NCBI RefSeq assembly: GCF_022524345.1
Contig: NZ_JAKWJU010000002.1
Span: forward strand, 4,192,501-4,256,500
Reading direction: 5' to 3'
DNA: 64,000 nt
Source: Streptomyces marispadix
Lineage (GTDB): Bacteria > Actinomycetota > Actinomycetes > Streptomycetales > Streptomycetaceae
The notes under the pieces are model-generated. The model was given only the letters and a program-made list of their open reading frames with translations. It was not told the origin of the DNA and made no database searches. Shown in pieces: positions 15,099 through 24,210 of this stretch. The first letter of the stretch is position 1. Each line of letters starts with the position of its first letter. The translations under genes were made by a program, and so were the position numbers.

Positions 15099-16531
15099 CC
15101 TGGCCCAACGGCACACCCGGAACGCCGAACGGCACGCCCGGAACCGGAATCACGGGTGCACCCGGGACCCCCGGCGGGCCCGGCGCGATTTCGGCGATAA
15201 GGCCGCAGACGCCCTCACAGCCCCGGAACGCCCAGGACGGCCCCGTCGACATCACGAGTGCCGACATCTCGCCTGTCGACTTCACGCGTGCCGACATCAC
15301 GCGTCCTGAGTCCAGTCCCGCCGAGCCGACCCCCGCCGGGGAGCGGCTGCGTCGTTGGCGTCTGGTGCTCGGAGGGGCGGACGGTTCGGACGGCACCGGC
15401 TGCCGACTGGGCGGCACGGACGCCGCGATGGACCGTACGCTCCAGGCGCTCTACGGCGGCGGCCCGTCGCACGGCCCCGGCGCGGGCTCCGGCTCCGGCT
15501 CCGGATCAGGCTCCGGCAGGGGGCGGGCCGGCCGTGGCGAGCGTGCCGGTGGCCTGGGCGCCTCCGCGCCCCAAGTGGCGCGCTGGCTGGGCGACATCAG
15601 GACGTACTTCCCGAGTTCCGTGGTGCAGGTGATGCAGCGCGACGCCATCGAGCGACTCGACCTCTCCGCCCTGCTGCTGGAACCGGAGATGCTGGACGCC
15701 GTGGAGCCGGACGTGCATCTCGTGGGCACGCTGCTCTCGTTGAAGGCCGCCATGCCCGAGACCAGCAAGGAGACGGCCCGCATGGTGGTCCGCAAGGTCG
15801 TCGCGGAGCTGGAGAAGCGGCTCGCGGCCCGCACCCGCTCCGCCCTCACCGGCGCGCTCGACCGCTCCGCGAGGGTGCACCGGCCCCGGCACCGCGACAT
15901 CGACTGGGACCGTACGATCCGGGCAAACCTCAAGAACTATCTGCCCGAGCACGACACCGTCGTCCCCGAACGCCTCATAGGCCATGGGCGAGCGGCGCGT
16001 GGAGTGCGCAAGGACGTCATACTCTGCATCGACCAGTCGGGATCGATGGCGCCGTCCGTGGTGCACGCCTCGGTCTTCGGCGCCGTGCTCGCCTCGATGC
16101 GTTCGCTGAACACGCGGCTCGTCGTCTTCGACACCAGCGTCGTCGACCTCACCGAGGAACTCGACGATCCGGTGGATGTGCTCTTCGGCACCAGCCTCGG
16201 CGGCGGCACGGACATCAACAGGGCGCTGGCGTACTGCCAGTCGCAGATAAGCCGCCCCTCGGAGACGATCGTGGTCCTCATCAGCGACCTCTACGAGGGC
16301 GGCATACGTGACGAGATGCTCAAGCGCGTGGCTCAAATGAAGGCGGCGGGCGTGCAGTTCGTGGCCCTGCTCGCGCTGTCGGACGAGGGGGCGCCCGCGT
16401 ACGACCGTAGTCACGCCAGTGCGCTCGCGGCCCTGGGCGCCCCCGCGTTCGCCTGTACGCCAGACCACTTTCCCGAAGTGATGGCGGCGGCCATAGAAAA
16501 GCGACCGCTTCCCGTTCCGGACCAGGGGTGA
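15095..16531 (+). CDS. VWA-domain protein, partner of the MoxR ATPase
   Basis: A 478-residue protein with an intact metal-ion-dependent adhesion site: DxSxS as DQSGSM near 312, the Thr loop GGGTDI near 368, and the Asp loop SDLYEGG near 397. The VWA domain occupies about 305-470. The first 40 residues are a Gly/Pro/Thr collagen-like repeat, and a Gly/Ser linker (about 125-145) separates a helical middle domain. It overlaps DUF5682 by ATGA and ends the operon, followed by a hairpin. VWA proteins of this type bridge MoxR ATPases to their targets through the bound metal ion. No signal peptide is present, so it should act in the cytoplasm. Confidence 0.9.
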   Translation: MTWPNGTPGTPNGTPGTGITGAPGTPGGPGAISAIRPQTPSQPRNAQDGPVDITSADISPVDFTRADITRPESSPAEPTPAGERLRRWRLVLGGADGSDGTGCRLGGTDAAMDRTLQALYGGGPSHGPGAGSGSGSGSGSGRGRAGRGERAGGLGASAPQVARWLGDIRTYFPSSVVQVMQRDAIERLDLSALLLEPEMLDAVEPDVHLVGTLLSLKAAMPETSKETARMVVRKVVAELEKRLAARTRSALTGALDRSARVHRPRHRDIDWDRTIRANLKNYLPEHDTVVPERLIGHGRAARGVRKDVILCIDQSGSMAPSVVHASVFGAVLASMRSLNTRLVVFDTSVVDLTEELDDPVDVLFGTSLGGGTDINRALAYCQSQISRPSETIVVLISDLYEGGIRDEMLKRVAQMKAAGVQFVALLALSDEGAPAYDRSHASALAALGAPAFACTPDHFPEVMAAAIEKRPLPVPDQG

Positions 16532-16857
16532 GATGCGATTCGGGCGCGTTCTCGGAGGTGAAGCGCGCGCTTTCGGGGGATGAGGAACAGGAATGACTAA
16601 TTCCTGTTCCGGTGCCCGCCATGGCTTCGTTCCCGGATTCGTGGCCCGGTCGTTCTCGGACTCGTCCCCGGAAATCGAAACGGACTTGAGCCTCCGTGGC
16701 TGTGAGGTGAACAAGTTGTGAGGGCGGTTGCGGCCGGAACATGCAGCCGTGCAAGGATCTCTCTCGTCCGGAACGCACGGGCTCCCGGCGCGCATTCACG
16801 TCTTCGCCGCTTGTGCAGCCTGCGTCCGCATTCTCCGACCACCTGGAAGGTTCTGCG
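16532..16857. other. Intergenic region before the secreted-protein cluster
   Basis: A 326-base gap holding the operon-end hairpin (16584-16610) and, presumably, the promoter of the next gene. No coding sequence is supported. In-frame codons upstream of the chosen TTG start of the next gene exist but lack coding bias. Confidence 0.4.
16584..16610 (+). terminator. Hairpin after the MoxR-DUF5682-VWA operon
   Basis: A perfect 10-bp stem (GGAACAGGAA/TTCCTGTTCC) with a 7-base loop, 52 bases after the VWA stop codon. No U-tract follows, as is common for Streptomyces terminators. Confidence 0.65.
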
Positions 16858-17820
16858 TTGTCAGCAGCCTCGATGCCTGCCGTCGTGCGTTCGCCGCACT
16901 CAGCGGCTGCGCGCAGGGCACTGCTGACGCTGCTCTTCCTCGGCGGCTTCCTCGCGCTCGCGGTCGCCTTCGGCGGCAGTGCGAACGCCGTCTCCGACGC
17001 GGGGCACGAGGCACGGCAGGCCGGCGGCGAGGCCTCCGGACTGCTGAAGTCCGAGAAGGCGTCGGGAAAAGCGTCCGGTAAGAAGTCGGGCGAGACCCGC
17101 GACCGGGCGGAGCAGGCAGCGGCCGAGGCCGAGGCCGGGGCGAAGGGCAAGGCGAAGTCACAGGCCAAGACGGGTAAGTCGCTCACCGGGACCGAACTCG
17201 CCGAGCGGCAGCCGCAGGACGCACATCCGGCCGCCCGACGTGCGACCTCGCAGGTGCTGGGGCCCTTTGTGGACGGCGTGGACAGCGCCGGGCAGATCAC
17301 CCGCCCGGTCGGCGAAGCCGTACAGGACGTCGCGGACTCGACCGGACCGCCCGGCGGCCTGGGGCTCGGCGGACTCGGCGGCATCGGCGGCGACACCCCG
17401 GGCGAGGGCGGTCACCAGAGCCACGACGGTACGGGCGACGACTCGTGCGGCGCGGTCACCCACGGCACGGGCGACCGTCTCAACACCCCGGACCCACAGG
17501 GGAGTCGGGGCCTGGCCCCAGGGGCCTTCCTCTCGGCCGGCGCCGCCCATGCGAACGCCGAGGACGGCCTTACGGACGGAACCGGCGAAGGAGCCCCGGA
17601 CGGTCGGCTCCCGTTCGGTGACACGCCCGCCGTACCGTCCCCCAGCACGTCGCCGCAGTACACGGCCGACGGTCAGAGCCAGCGCGGCGGCCCGCTCCAG
17701 TTCGCCGCCGTCGTCGACTGCGAAGAGCACCTGGTGCCGCCGCGATCCGGCGCAGTGAGCGCCGCGGACGGTACTCCGACGCGTGAGCGCGCCGGCGACG
17801 TCCTCGAATTCCCCGGCTAG
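16858..17820 (+). CDS. Secreted low-complexity protein with Ala/Lys/Glu-rich region
   Basis: A 320-residue protein starting at TTG 16858, with GGAAGG seven bases upstream. A basic N-terminus leads into a hydrophobic segment (LLTLLFLGGFLALAVAFGG) ending in SANA, a likely signal peptide or anchor. The next 60 residues are an Ala/Lys/Glu-rich helical stretch. Then comes a segment with VLGPFVDGVDSAGQITRPVG, and finally a Gly/Asp/Pro-rich tail without recognisable domains. Pairs of Cys at DDSCG and VDCEEH may form a disulfide outside the cell. No enzyme family is recognised. It is the first of three consecutive secreted, disorder-prone proteins. Confidence 0.7.
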   Translation: MSAASMPAVVRSPHSAAARRALLTLLFLGGFLALAVAFGGSANAVSDAGHEARQAGGEASGLLKSEKASGKASGKKSGETRDRAEQAAAEAEAGAKGKAKSQAKTGKSLTGTELAERQPQDAHPAARRATSQVLGPFVDGVDSAGQITRPVGEAVQDVADSTGPPGGLGLGGLGGIGGDTPGEGGHQSHDGTGDDSCGAVTHGTGDRLNTPDPQGSRGLAPGAFLSAGAAHANAEDGLTDGTGEGAPDGRLPFGDTPAVPSPSTSPQYTADGQSQRGGPLQFAAVVDCEEHLVPPRSGAVSAADGTPTRERAGDVLEFPG

Positions 17821-18092
17821 GGCGGACTTCCACACCGCGCCACGCGCGACAAACCCGCGAAGAGCGTCAACTGCGCCGTCGGCGACGCCGGTTCGCGCGT
17901 CGCGACGTGTGCGCACGACCTGCCACGCGGGGGTGGACAGGTCCGCCCTGGCCCGGCGTCCCGGATCTACGGCAAGCCCACGCGGCGAACCGTGCGACAT
18001 CCGGGGCCCCGCGCCGCCAGATCTTCAGGATCGCCAGATCTCCAGGGATCTTCCGGATCGGAGATCCCCTCAATTCGAAGGACTTCCGCATC

Positions 18093-19418
18093 ATGCGCAA
18101 GAACATCCGACGCTCACTCATGGTCGCCGCTGCCGCATCCGGCATCTGGGCCCTGAGCACCGCCGGCGCCTCCGCGGCCGAGCTTCCCGTGTCCACCGGC
18201 ACCGGGACGACCGGCACGGTCGACGCCGTCGACGACGCGGTCGAGGAAGTGGAGCGGGCCGCGCACAACGCCGACGGCACCGCGGTCGGCACCGTGGGCA
18301 GTGCGAAGGAGACCGTGACGAGGACCCCGGGGACCGTCGAGGACGTCGTCAGCGGCGTCGCCGGCAAGCTGCCCACCAAGGGCATCCCCGAGAACGGTCT
18401 GCCCACCAACACCCTGCCGACGAACGGCCTGCCGACCGGTTCGTTGCCGTCCGGTTCGCTGCCGTCCGGTGCGGCGCACGATGTGACCGGCCCGCTGCAC
18501 GGCACGGACGCGCCGGGCGCCGTCGAGGGCGCCCGGACCGCCGTTCAGCACGCGTCCCACCACGCCGGGCAGGCGAACAAGGCCGTCAAGGAGGCCCGTA
18601 AGGACCTGCGTTCGGCCACTGCGGGTCTGCCCGCCGAGGCCGCGCTCCCGGATCTCTCCGCCGTTCCCGGCGAGGTGACCCGTCATCTGCCTCCCCACAC
18701 GCTGCCCGCCGTGTCCGTTCCGGGCGCGCCCGTCGTCCCGGGCCTGCCGGAGCCCGGCGTACCGGCGGTGCCCTCCGCAACGGGGGTCCCCTCCGTGCCC
18801 GGGGTCGGCTCCGTACCGGCAACCGGTGAGATCGCCGACGGCCTGGCCGCCGCCGGTCTGCGCACCGGACGGCTCACCGCCGCGCTTGACGGCGGCAACG
18901 CACAGGACACCGTCGGCGAGGTCCGCCGGGCCGTGTCCACCGCCCACCCGATCCTCGACGGTGCGAGCGGCGCGGTGCTGCCGCCGGTGGCCCGTGGCCG
19001 TGCCCTCCACGTGCGTCCCGCCGCCTACCAGGCAGCCACCGACGTCGCCGTGACCGCCGACCACGCCTCCGCAGCGACCGCTCCGTTCGCGGAGGCCGCA
19101 TACGTCCGCTCGCAGGCCCTCGCCGACGAGGCGACCGGCGGCGAGGCCGGCGATGTGACCCGTGGCGTGGGCGACTTCGGCCGCGGTGTCGCCTCCGACG
19201 CCGTGCCCTACGCGCACACCACGGGCACCGGTCTGCACGCGGACGCTCAGGAGACCGCCTCGCACGCCGTCACCAATGTGACGGCCACCGTGGCGGCCCC
19301 GCCACGGCAGGACCTGACCGACGCCGCCAACTTCCCCGGGATGCCCGCGACCTCACAGTTCTCGGTCGTGCCGGGGGTTACGTCCGTGCCCGCGACTTCG
19401 TCCGTGCCCGGACTCTGA
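18093..19418 (+). CDS. Secreted Pro/Ala/Thr-rich low-complexity protein
   Basis: A 441-residue protein whose ATG at 18093 follows GAAGGA. The signal peptide is clear: basic MRKNIRRSL, hydrophobic core, and ASA cleavage near residue 28. The mature protein is almost wholly low complexity. It has a heptad-like charged stretch, then LPTNGLPTGSLPSG-type repeats (near 100-130), an Ala/Lys/Arg stretch (VKEARKDLRSATAGLPAEA), and PGVPAVPSATG-type repeats. There are no Cys residues, no catalytic motif, and no LPxTG-type sorting signal. It resembles extracellular or cell-wall-associated structural proteins of Streptomyces of unknown role. It shares repeat style with the genes on either side, which suggests a duplicated family. 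Confidence 0.75.
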   Translation: MRKNIRRSLMVAAAASGIWALSTAGASAAELPVSTGTGTTGTVDAVDDAVEEVERAAHNADGTAVGTVGSAKETVTRTPGTVEDVVSGVAGKLPTKGIPENGLPTNTLPTNGLPTGSLPSGSLPSGAAHDVTGPLHGTDAPGAVEGARTAVQHASHHAGQANKAVKEARKDLRSATAGLPAEAALPDLSAVPGEVTRHLPPHTLPAVSVPGAPVVPGLPEPGVPAVPSATGVPSVPGVGSVPATGEIADGLAAAGLRTGRLTAALDGGNAQDTVGEVRRAVSTAHPILDGASGAVLPPVARGRALHVRPAAYQAATDVAVTADHASAATAPFAEAAYVRSQALADEATGGEAGDVTRGVGDFGRGVASDAVPYAHTTGTGLHADAQETASHAVTNVTATVAAPPRQDLTDAANFPGMPATSQFSVVPGVTSVPATSSVPGL

Positions 19419-19507
19419 GCGCCCGTACACGGACTCTGAGCGTCCGTACGGCCGTACGCACGCCGTACCCGACGCCGCACTGAACGAAAAGCGCTGAGCA
19501 CGGGGCC

Positions 19508-19544
19508 GCGGGGTGGCCCATGAAGGGGGGAAGGGCCACCCCGC
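19508..19544 (+). terminator. Strong hairpin between two secreted-protein genes
   Basis: A perfect 12-bp stem, GCGGGGTGGCCC (19508-19519) with GGGCCACCCCGC (19533-19544), and a 13-base loop. It lies 90 bases after the stop of the preceding gene and 56 before the next start. It lacks a U-tract. Confidence 0.7.
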
Positions 19545-19599
19545 ATCTCCACCCATCGCTCATCGCTTCACCACCACACGACATCGGAATGAGGCAACC

Positions 19600-20193
19600 A
19601 TGCACATGAGCAGGAGCGTTCGCCGCGGGGGCATCGTCGCGGCGGCAGCTTGCGGGCTACTGGCGCTGAGCGCCGGCAGCGCGTCGGCGGCCCAGCCGCC
19701 GAAGGCCACGGCGGCCAGAGGCACCGCCTTCGACGTGACGCACGTGACGGATGTGGAGCACGTGACGAGCGACGTGACGGCGGACGCTACGGACGCGGCG
19801 AAGTCGGGGCACGCCGCTGCCGAGCGCACACTCGACGACGCCGGAGCGGCGGCACCCCGGTCCGTGGAGCGCCGCCTGACGCGGAGCCTCACGGACGTTT
19901 CGAGGAAGGCGCAGCAGACCGGGCCCGACGTACGAGACGGTGCAGGGAAGGCGAGCAGGAATGTCACACAGGAGGCCGGTGAGGCCGTGTCCGAGGCGTC
20001 TTCGGCTTCCACGGATACGTACTTGGGCGCTCTGTCCCGCATCCCGGCTCAGGCGGCCCCATCGTCCGCGCCGGGGTTGCCGGAAGACCTTGTGATCGAG
20101 ATACCCGAGGTCGTACCGGGCGTGCCGAGCATCGGCATCATTCCCCTCTCCCTGCCGGCCCTGCCCGTCACTCCGGGCATCCCGTCCCTGTGA
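19600..20193 (+). CDS. Small secreted low-complexity protein
   Basis: A 197-residue protein, ATG 19600 with GAGG five bases upstream. The signal peptide (MHMSRSVRRGG, hydrophobic core) ends in SASA near residue 30. The mature part opens with Val/Thr/Asp-rich repeats (DVTHVTDVEHVTSDVTAD), continues through an Ala/Arg-rich helical region, and ends with a hydrophobic, Pro-rich tail (LPALPVTPGIPSL). No domain is recognised. The style matches the preceding gene: signal peptide, Ala-rich helices, then Pro-rich segments. The two are likely paralogous or functionally linked. Confidence 0.72.
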   Translation: MHMSRSVRRGGIVAAAACGLLALSAGSASAAQPPKATAARGTAFDVTHVTDVEHVTSDVTADATDAAKSGHAAAERTLDDAGAAAPRSVERRLTRSLTDVSRKAQQTGPDVRDGAGKASRNVTQEAGEAVSEASSASTDTYLGALSRIPAQAAPSSAPGLPEDLVIEIPEVVPGVPSIGIIPLSLPALPVTPGIPSL

Positions 20194-20829
20194 CGTAACC
20201 GCGGCTGCGACCTGTGGCTGTGGCTGTGGCCGTACGGGCACGGCAACGGCACGGGCACCGGCGCCCGCCCGCATACGGGTCCGCCCGCGCACGTATACGG
20301 GAAGAATGTGGACGCGATGAGTCCTCGTCGGCAACGCACGAAGCACGGCGCGATGCGACGAGGACTCACGCGGTCCGCGCGGAAACTCTCGGTACCCCGG
20401 AACGCACGCGCACAACGGTCCCGTATCCGCTCGTCGTCAAGTGGCCCCGCACGCGGCCGTACTGCTCCGAACCGTCCCCAAGTCCCTTCGTGCGGGCGGC
20501 CGTTCGCGTCCGTACAGGGAGAAGCAGGAGAGACCCGGGAACCGGATCGAGGCCGGGCGGGAGGCCGTTCACGGGAACTCCCAGGCCCCGGCCCCGCCGT
20601 GTGCGGGCGGCCCGCCGAAGCGTAGATTCCGTCCGCACGACATGTACGTGCCGCTGTGACCGTTGTCACCGCGAAGGTGTGAGCTGGAATTTATGCACCG
20701 CTCACGTGCAGGGCTAACCTGCAAGGCGGACATGCCGCGCCTCGTCGTGACGCCGCGGCCACGCGGCACGCCCATGATCACGCTGACACGCTGACAACCG
20801 CGAACCACTGATTAAGGGGACGTACGCGC
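20194..20829. other. 636-base region upstream of sucC, no gene supported
   Basis: Open frames exist on both strands but show poor coding bias. The first 80 bases contain short GGCTGTGGC and GGGCACGG-type repeats. The last 140 bases are less GC-rich and carry the likely sucC promoter. Confidence 0.4.
20691..20720 (+). promoter_or_regulatory. Candidate sucC promoter
   Basis: TTATGC (20691-20696), 18 bases, TAACCT (20715-20720), about 110 bases upstream of the sucC start. The spacing and the -10 suit the housekeeping sigma factor; the -35 is only a partial match. Assigned by eye. Confidence 0.4.
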
Positions 20830-22002
20830 GTGGACCTGTTCGAGTACCAGGCGAGGGACCTCTTCGCCAAGCATGACGTACCGGTACTGGCCGGCGAAGT
20901 CATCGATACGCCCGAGGCGGCGCGCGAGGTGACCGAGCGACTCGGCGGTCGCGCGGTCGTCAAGGCGCAGGTGAAGACCGGCGGCCGGGGCAAGGCCGGC
21001 GGTGTGAAGCTCGCCGCCGACCCCGCGGAAGCCGTCGAGAAGGCCAGGGCCATCCTCGGCATGGACATCAAGGGCCACACGGTCCAGAAGGTCATGCTGG
21101 CTGAGACCGCGGACATCGCGGAGGAGTACTACGTCTCCTTCCTGCTTGACCGCACCAACCGCACCTTCCTCGCCATGGCCTCCGTCGAGGGCGGCGTCGA
21201 GATCGAGGAGGTCGCCGCGACGAAGCCCGAGGCCCTCGCGAAGATCCCCGTCGACGCCATCGAGGGCGTCACGGACACCAAGGCGCGAGAGATCGCGGAG
21301 GCCGCGAAGTTCCCGGCCGAGCTGATCGACCAGGTCGCCGAGGTGCTGAAGAAGCTGTGGGACGTCTTCGTGCGTGAGGACGCGCTGCTCGTCGAGGTCA
21401 ACCCGCTCGTGAAGACGGGCGAGGGCAAGGTCATCGCCCTGGACGGCAAGGTCTCGCTGGACGCCAACGCCGAGTTCCGGCAGCCGGACCACGCGGCGCT
21501 GGAGGACAAGGCCGCGGCCGACCCGCTGGAGGCCGCCGCCAAGGCGAAGGACCTCAACTACGTCAAGCTCGACGGTCAGGTCGGGATCATCGGCAACGGC
21601 GCTGGTCTGGTCATGTCGACGCTCGACGTCGTGGCGTACGCGGGCGAGGCGCACGACAACGTCAAGCCGGCCAACTTCCTCGACATCGGCGGCGGCGCCT
21701 CCGCCGAAGTCATGGCGAACGGCCTGGAGATCATCCTCGGCGACCCCGACGTGAAGTCGGTCTTCGTCAACGTCTTCGGCGGCATCACCGCCTGCGACGC
21801 GGTCGCCAACGGCATCGTCCAGGCCCTCGAACTGCTCAAGAGCAAGGGCGAGGACGTCAGCAAGCCGCTGGTCGTACGCCTCGACGGCAACAACGCCGAG
21901 CTGGGCCGCAAGATCCTCACGGATGCGGACCACCCGCTCGTGCAGCAGGTGGACACCATGGACGGTGCGGCCGACCGCGCTGCCGAGCTGGCCGCGAAGT
22001 AA
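20830..22002 (+). CDS. sucC: Succinyl-CoA ligase (ADP-forming) beta subunit
   Basis: A 390-residue subunit, starting at GTG 20830 after AAGGGGACG. With SucD it converts succinyl-CoA to succinate in the TCA cycle, with formation of ATP or GTP. The N-terminus [15 protein letters not shown] and the ATP-grasp Gly-rich loop GGRGKAGG near 47-54 are diagnostic. VEVNPLVKT near 195 supplies metal and nucleotide contacts, and the C-terminal flavodoxin-like domain contains [12 protein letters not shown] and the loop [10 protein letters not shown]. Length is normal for the family. sucD follows after 38 bases, so the two are co-transcribed. Confidence 0.97.
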   Translation: MDLFEYQARDLFAKHDVPVLAGEVIDTPEAAREVTERLGGRAVVKAQVKTGGRGKAGGVKLAADPAEAVEKARAILGMDIKGHTVQKVMLAETADIAEEYYVSFLLDRTNRTFLAMASVEGGVEIEEVAATKPEALAKIPVDAIEGVTDTKAREIAEAAKFPAELIDQVAEVLKKLWDVFVREDALLVEVNPLVKTGEGKVIALDGKVSLDANAEFRQPDHAALEDKAAADPLEAAAKAKDLNYVKLDGQVGIIGNGAGLVMSTLDVVAYAGEAHDNVKPANFLDIGGGASAEVMANGLEIILGDPDVKSVFVNVFGGITACDAVANGIVQALELLKSKGEDVSKPLVVRLDGNNAELGRKILTDADHPLVQQVDTMDGAADRAAELAAK

Positions 22003-22040
22003 GCGGACGAGACCGAGATCTGCGAGGACATCGACACACC

Positions 22041-22925
22041 ATGGCTATCTTCCTCAACAAGGAGAGCAAGGTCATCGTCCAGGGGATGACCGGCTCCGAG
22101 GGCCAGAAGCACACCAAGCGCATGCTGGCCTCGGGCACCAACATCGTCGGCGGCGTCAACCCGCGCAAGGCGGGCACGAACGTCGACTTCGAAGGGACCG
22201 AAGTACCGGTATTCGGCGGCGTGAAGGAGGCCGTCGACGCCACCGGCGCCGACACCACCGTCATCTTCGTACCGCCGAAGTTCGCCAAGGACGCCGTCGT
22301 CGAGGCCGTCGACGCCGGGATCGGCCTGGCCGTCGTCATCACCGAGGGCATCGCCGTGCACGACACGGCCTACTTCTGGGACTACGCCTCCCAGAAGGGC
22401 AACAAGACCCGCATCGTCGGGCCCAACTGCCCCGGTCTGATCACCCCCGGCCAGTCCAACGCGGGCATCATCCCGGCCGACATCACCAAGCCGGGCCGCA
22501 TCGGGCTGGTCTCCAAGTCGGGCACTCTGACCTACCAGATGATGTACGAACTGCGGGACATCGGCTTCTCGACCTGCGTCGGCATCGGCGGCGACCCCGT
22601 CATCGGCACCACGCACATCGACGCGCTCAAGGCTTTCGAGGCCGACCCCGACACCGATCTGATCGTGATGATCGGGGAGATCGGCGGTGACGCCGAGGAG
22701 CGTGCCGCGGACTTCATCAAGGAGCACGTCTCCAAGCCGGTCGTCGGCTACGTCGCGGGCTTCACCGCCCCCGAGGGCAAGACGATGGGCCACGCGGGAG
22801 CCATCGTCTCCGGTTCGTCGGGCACCGCCCAGGCGAAGAAGGAGGCCCTGGAGGCCGCGAACGTGAAGGTCGGCAAGACCCCTTCGGAGACGGCACGGCT
22901 GGCGCGCGAACTGCTGGTCGGCTGA
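22041..22925 (+). CDS. sucD: Succinyl-CoA ligase alpha subunit
   Basis: A 294-residue subunit that binds CoA and carries the phosphohistidine intermediate. The N-terminal CoA-binding Rossmann domain shows VQGMTGSEG near 15 and NPRKAG near 42. The active-site histidine is His251 in GHAGAIVSG, and [10 protein letters not shown] near 216 contributes the conserved Glu. It is normal length, second in the sucCD operon, and is followed by a strong hairpin. The tail end of its sequence is overlapped on the opposite strand by the open frame of the sigma-like gene, but that overlap is probably not functional. Confidence 0.97.
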   Translation: MAIFLNKESKVIVQGMTGSEGQKHTKRMLASGTNIVGGVNPRKAGTNVDFEGTEVPVFGGVKEAVDATGADTTVIFVPPKFAKDAVVEAVDAGIGLAVVITEGIAVHDTAYFWDYASQKGNKTRIVGPNCPGLITPGQSNAGIIPADITKPGRIGLVSKSGTLTYQMMYELRDIGFSTCVGIGGDPVIGTTHIDALKAFEADPDTDLIVMIGEIGGDAEERAADFIKEHVSKPVVGYVAGFTAPEGKTMGHAGAIVSGSSGTAQAKKEALEAANVKVGKTPSETARLARELLVG

Positions 22926-24091
22926 GGCGAGTCGGAGTCCGCCGCGAGCGGCGAGCCCGGCCAGGCCCCTTGCGGGAGCCGGGAGTTGCCGGGTCTTCTC
23001 GCGTGCTGTTCCACGAGCGGGCCCGTTCCCTGTCGGCAGAGGCAGGGAACGGACCCGTCGGCTTGCGCGGGGGGCGCCGCGCCGCCGGGTCGTGCGCCCC
23101 CTGGGTGTACGGGCGTTCCGGTTCGCAGGGCGGTTCCGGTTCGTGGGGCGTTCCGGGTTCGTACGGCGGTCACGGACCGGAGGGTGAGCGGTGCCGCGGC
23201 CGTCGTCGGCCGCAGACGGCCCGGCTGGCGGTCCGGTGCGAGCGTCGCGGAGGGACTCTCGTGGCCAGGCAGCGGTGGCGGCGCGTTCCGCTCCCGCTCC
23301 GAGGCGACGAAGGCGAAGGCCGCAGCGGTCAGGGCCCCGACGAGCCCCAGCGACGCGGCCGTCGCACAACGGGTGCGCACCTCGCTGCTGACGCGCGCAC
23401 GCCGTGCCGACGGCGGCTTCACCGGCTGCGGCGCCGCCAACGGCCCCATCAGCAGCGCCGTTTCCCGCGGCAGCTCCCTCACAGGTACGTCACGCAGCGT
23501 GGGCACACTCGCGGCCAGCGCCTCGCGAGCGTGACGCAGGCGGCCCGAGGTCGCAGCGCTGCCCGCCTCCAACTCCGCCGCCGTATCGCCGAGTCGGAGC
23601 CCGAGCCCGTCGTGCAGCAGAAGCGCCGCGCGGTAGGTGCGCGGCAGCATCAGGAACGCTTCGAGCAACGGCCGGTCGCCGGGCGGTACATGACGCAGGG
23701 CCCGCTCGCGGCGCACAGACCGTACGAGCCGGAAGTCGTGCCAGGGAGCGAGCGCATGACGGTGCGCCACCGCACGCACCCACTCGCCCGGGTCGGGATC
23801 GGCGGCCACCTGAGGCCAGCGGCGCCATGCGAGCCGGAAGGCGTGGGCGACGGCACGGCGGGCGAGCCCGGTGCTGCCGCACAGAAGAAAGGTCTGCCGT
23901 AGGAGAGCGGGCGCGTGCTGCTCGTGGAGCATGTCGAAGGCGCCGGCGGCGGTCACGGGGATGCGGGGAGAGGAGTCTGCGGTCGTCTGCTCTCGCCGTT
24001 CGGTCCGTCCGGTCCGTCCGGTCCGTCCGGTCCGTCCGGTCCGTTCGGTCCTGTCGTCCCGGTCGGTCCGTTCGTGCCGGTCGCCGCTCAT
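22748..24091 (-). CDS. Sigma-70 region 4-like protein with membrane segment; stop codon displaced
   Basis: The start is probably ATG 24091; an in-frame ATG lies 66 bases further upstream, and neither has a good ribosome-binding site. After an Arg/Thr/Gly tandem repeat, residues about 45-210 resemble the sigma-factor-like family of Streptomyces ([20 protein letters not shown], then [14 protein letters not shown], then a region 4-like helix-turn-helix [17 protein letters not shown]). A single membrane helix follows ([16 protein letters not shown] near 260), then a Pro/Arg-rich tail with three 18-base repeats. The frame then runs through the terminator hairpin and 178 bases into the antisense of sucD before stopping. 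That end is unlike normal coding sequence, so a lost stop or frameshift near 23100 is likely. The N-terminal part is confident; the C-terminal end is not. Confidence 0.65.
   Translation of the reverse strand: MSGDRHERTDRDDRTERTGRTGRTGRTGRTERREQTTADSSPRIPVTAAGAFDMLHEQHAPALLRQTFLLCGSTGLARRAVAHAFRLAWRRWPQVAADPDPGEWVRAVAHRHALAPWHDFRLVRSVRRERALRHVPPGDRPLLEAFLMLPRTYRAALLLHDGLGLRLGDTAAELEAGSAATSGRLRHAREALAASVPTLRDVPVRELPRETALLMGPLAAPQPVKPPSARRARVSSEVRTRCATAASLGLVGALTAAAFAFVASERERNAPPPLPGHESPSATLAPDRQPGRLRPTTAAAPLTLRSVTAVRTRNAPRTGTALRTGTPVHPGGARPGGAAPPAQADGSVPCLCRQGTGPLVEQHARRPGNSRLPQGAWPGSPLAADSDSPQPTSSSRASRAVSEGVLPTFTFAASRASFFAWAVPDEPETMAPAWPIVLPSGAVKPAT
23018..23057. terminator. Bidirectional hairpin between sucD and the sigma-like gene
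   Basis: A 15-bp stem, CGGGCCCGTTCCCTG (23018-23032) with CAGGGAACGGACCCG (23043-23057), has one A-C mismatch and a 10-base loop. It suits termination of both convergent transcripts. Confidence 0.7.
24001..24050 (-). repeat. 9-bp tandem repeat encoding Thr-Gly-Arg
   Basis: Four perfect copies of CGGTCCGTC plus one degenerate copy. They are in frame in the sigma-like gene and encode repeated TGR tripeptides. Expansion by strand slippage would keep the frame. Confidence 0.8.
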
Positions 24092-24210
24092 GTCCGGGGC
24101 CAGCGGTCGCGTGTGCTTTGTCGTACAAGGTGCATGCGGACATATTGGGCGACACATCGACGACTGGCGCGTTACCCGGACAGAACGTGTGTTGTTGACA
24201 GCATGTCGAC

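Noticed and set aside
20194..20690. Small genes upstream of sucC
   Set aside because: Frames on both strands have poor third-position bias, no ribosome-binding sites, and cross obvious repeats.
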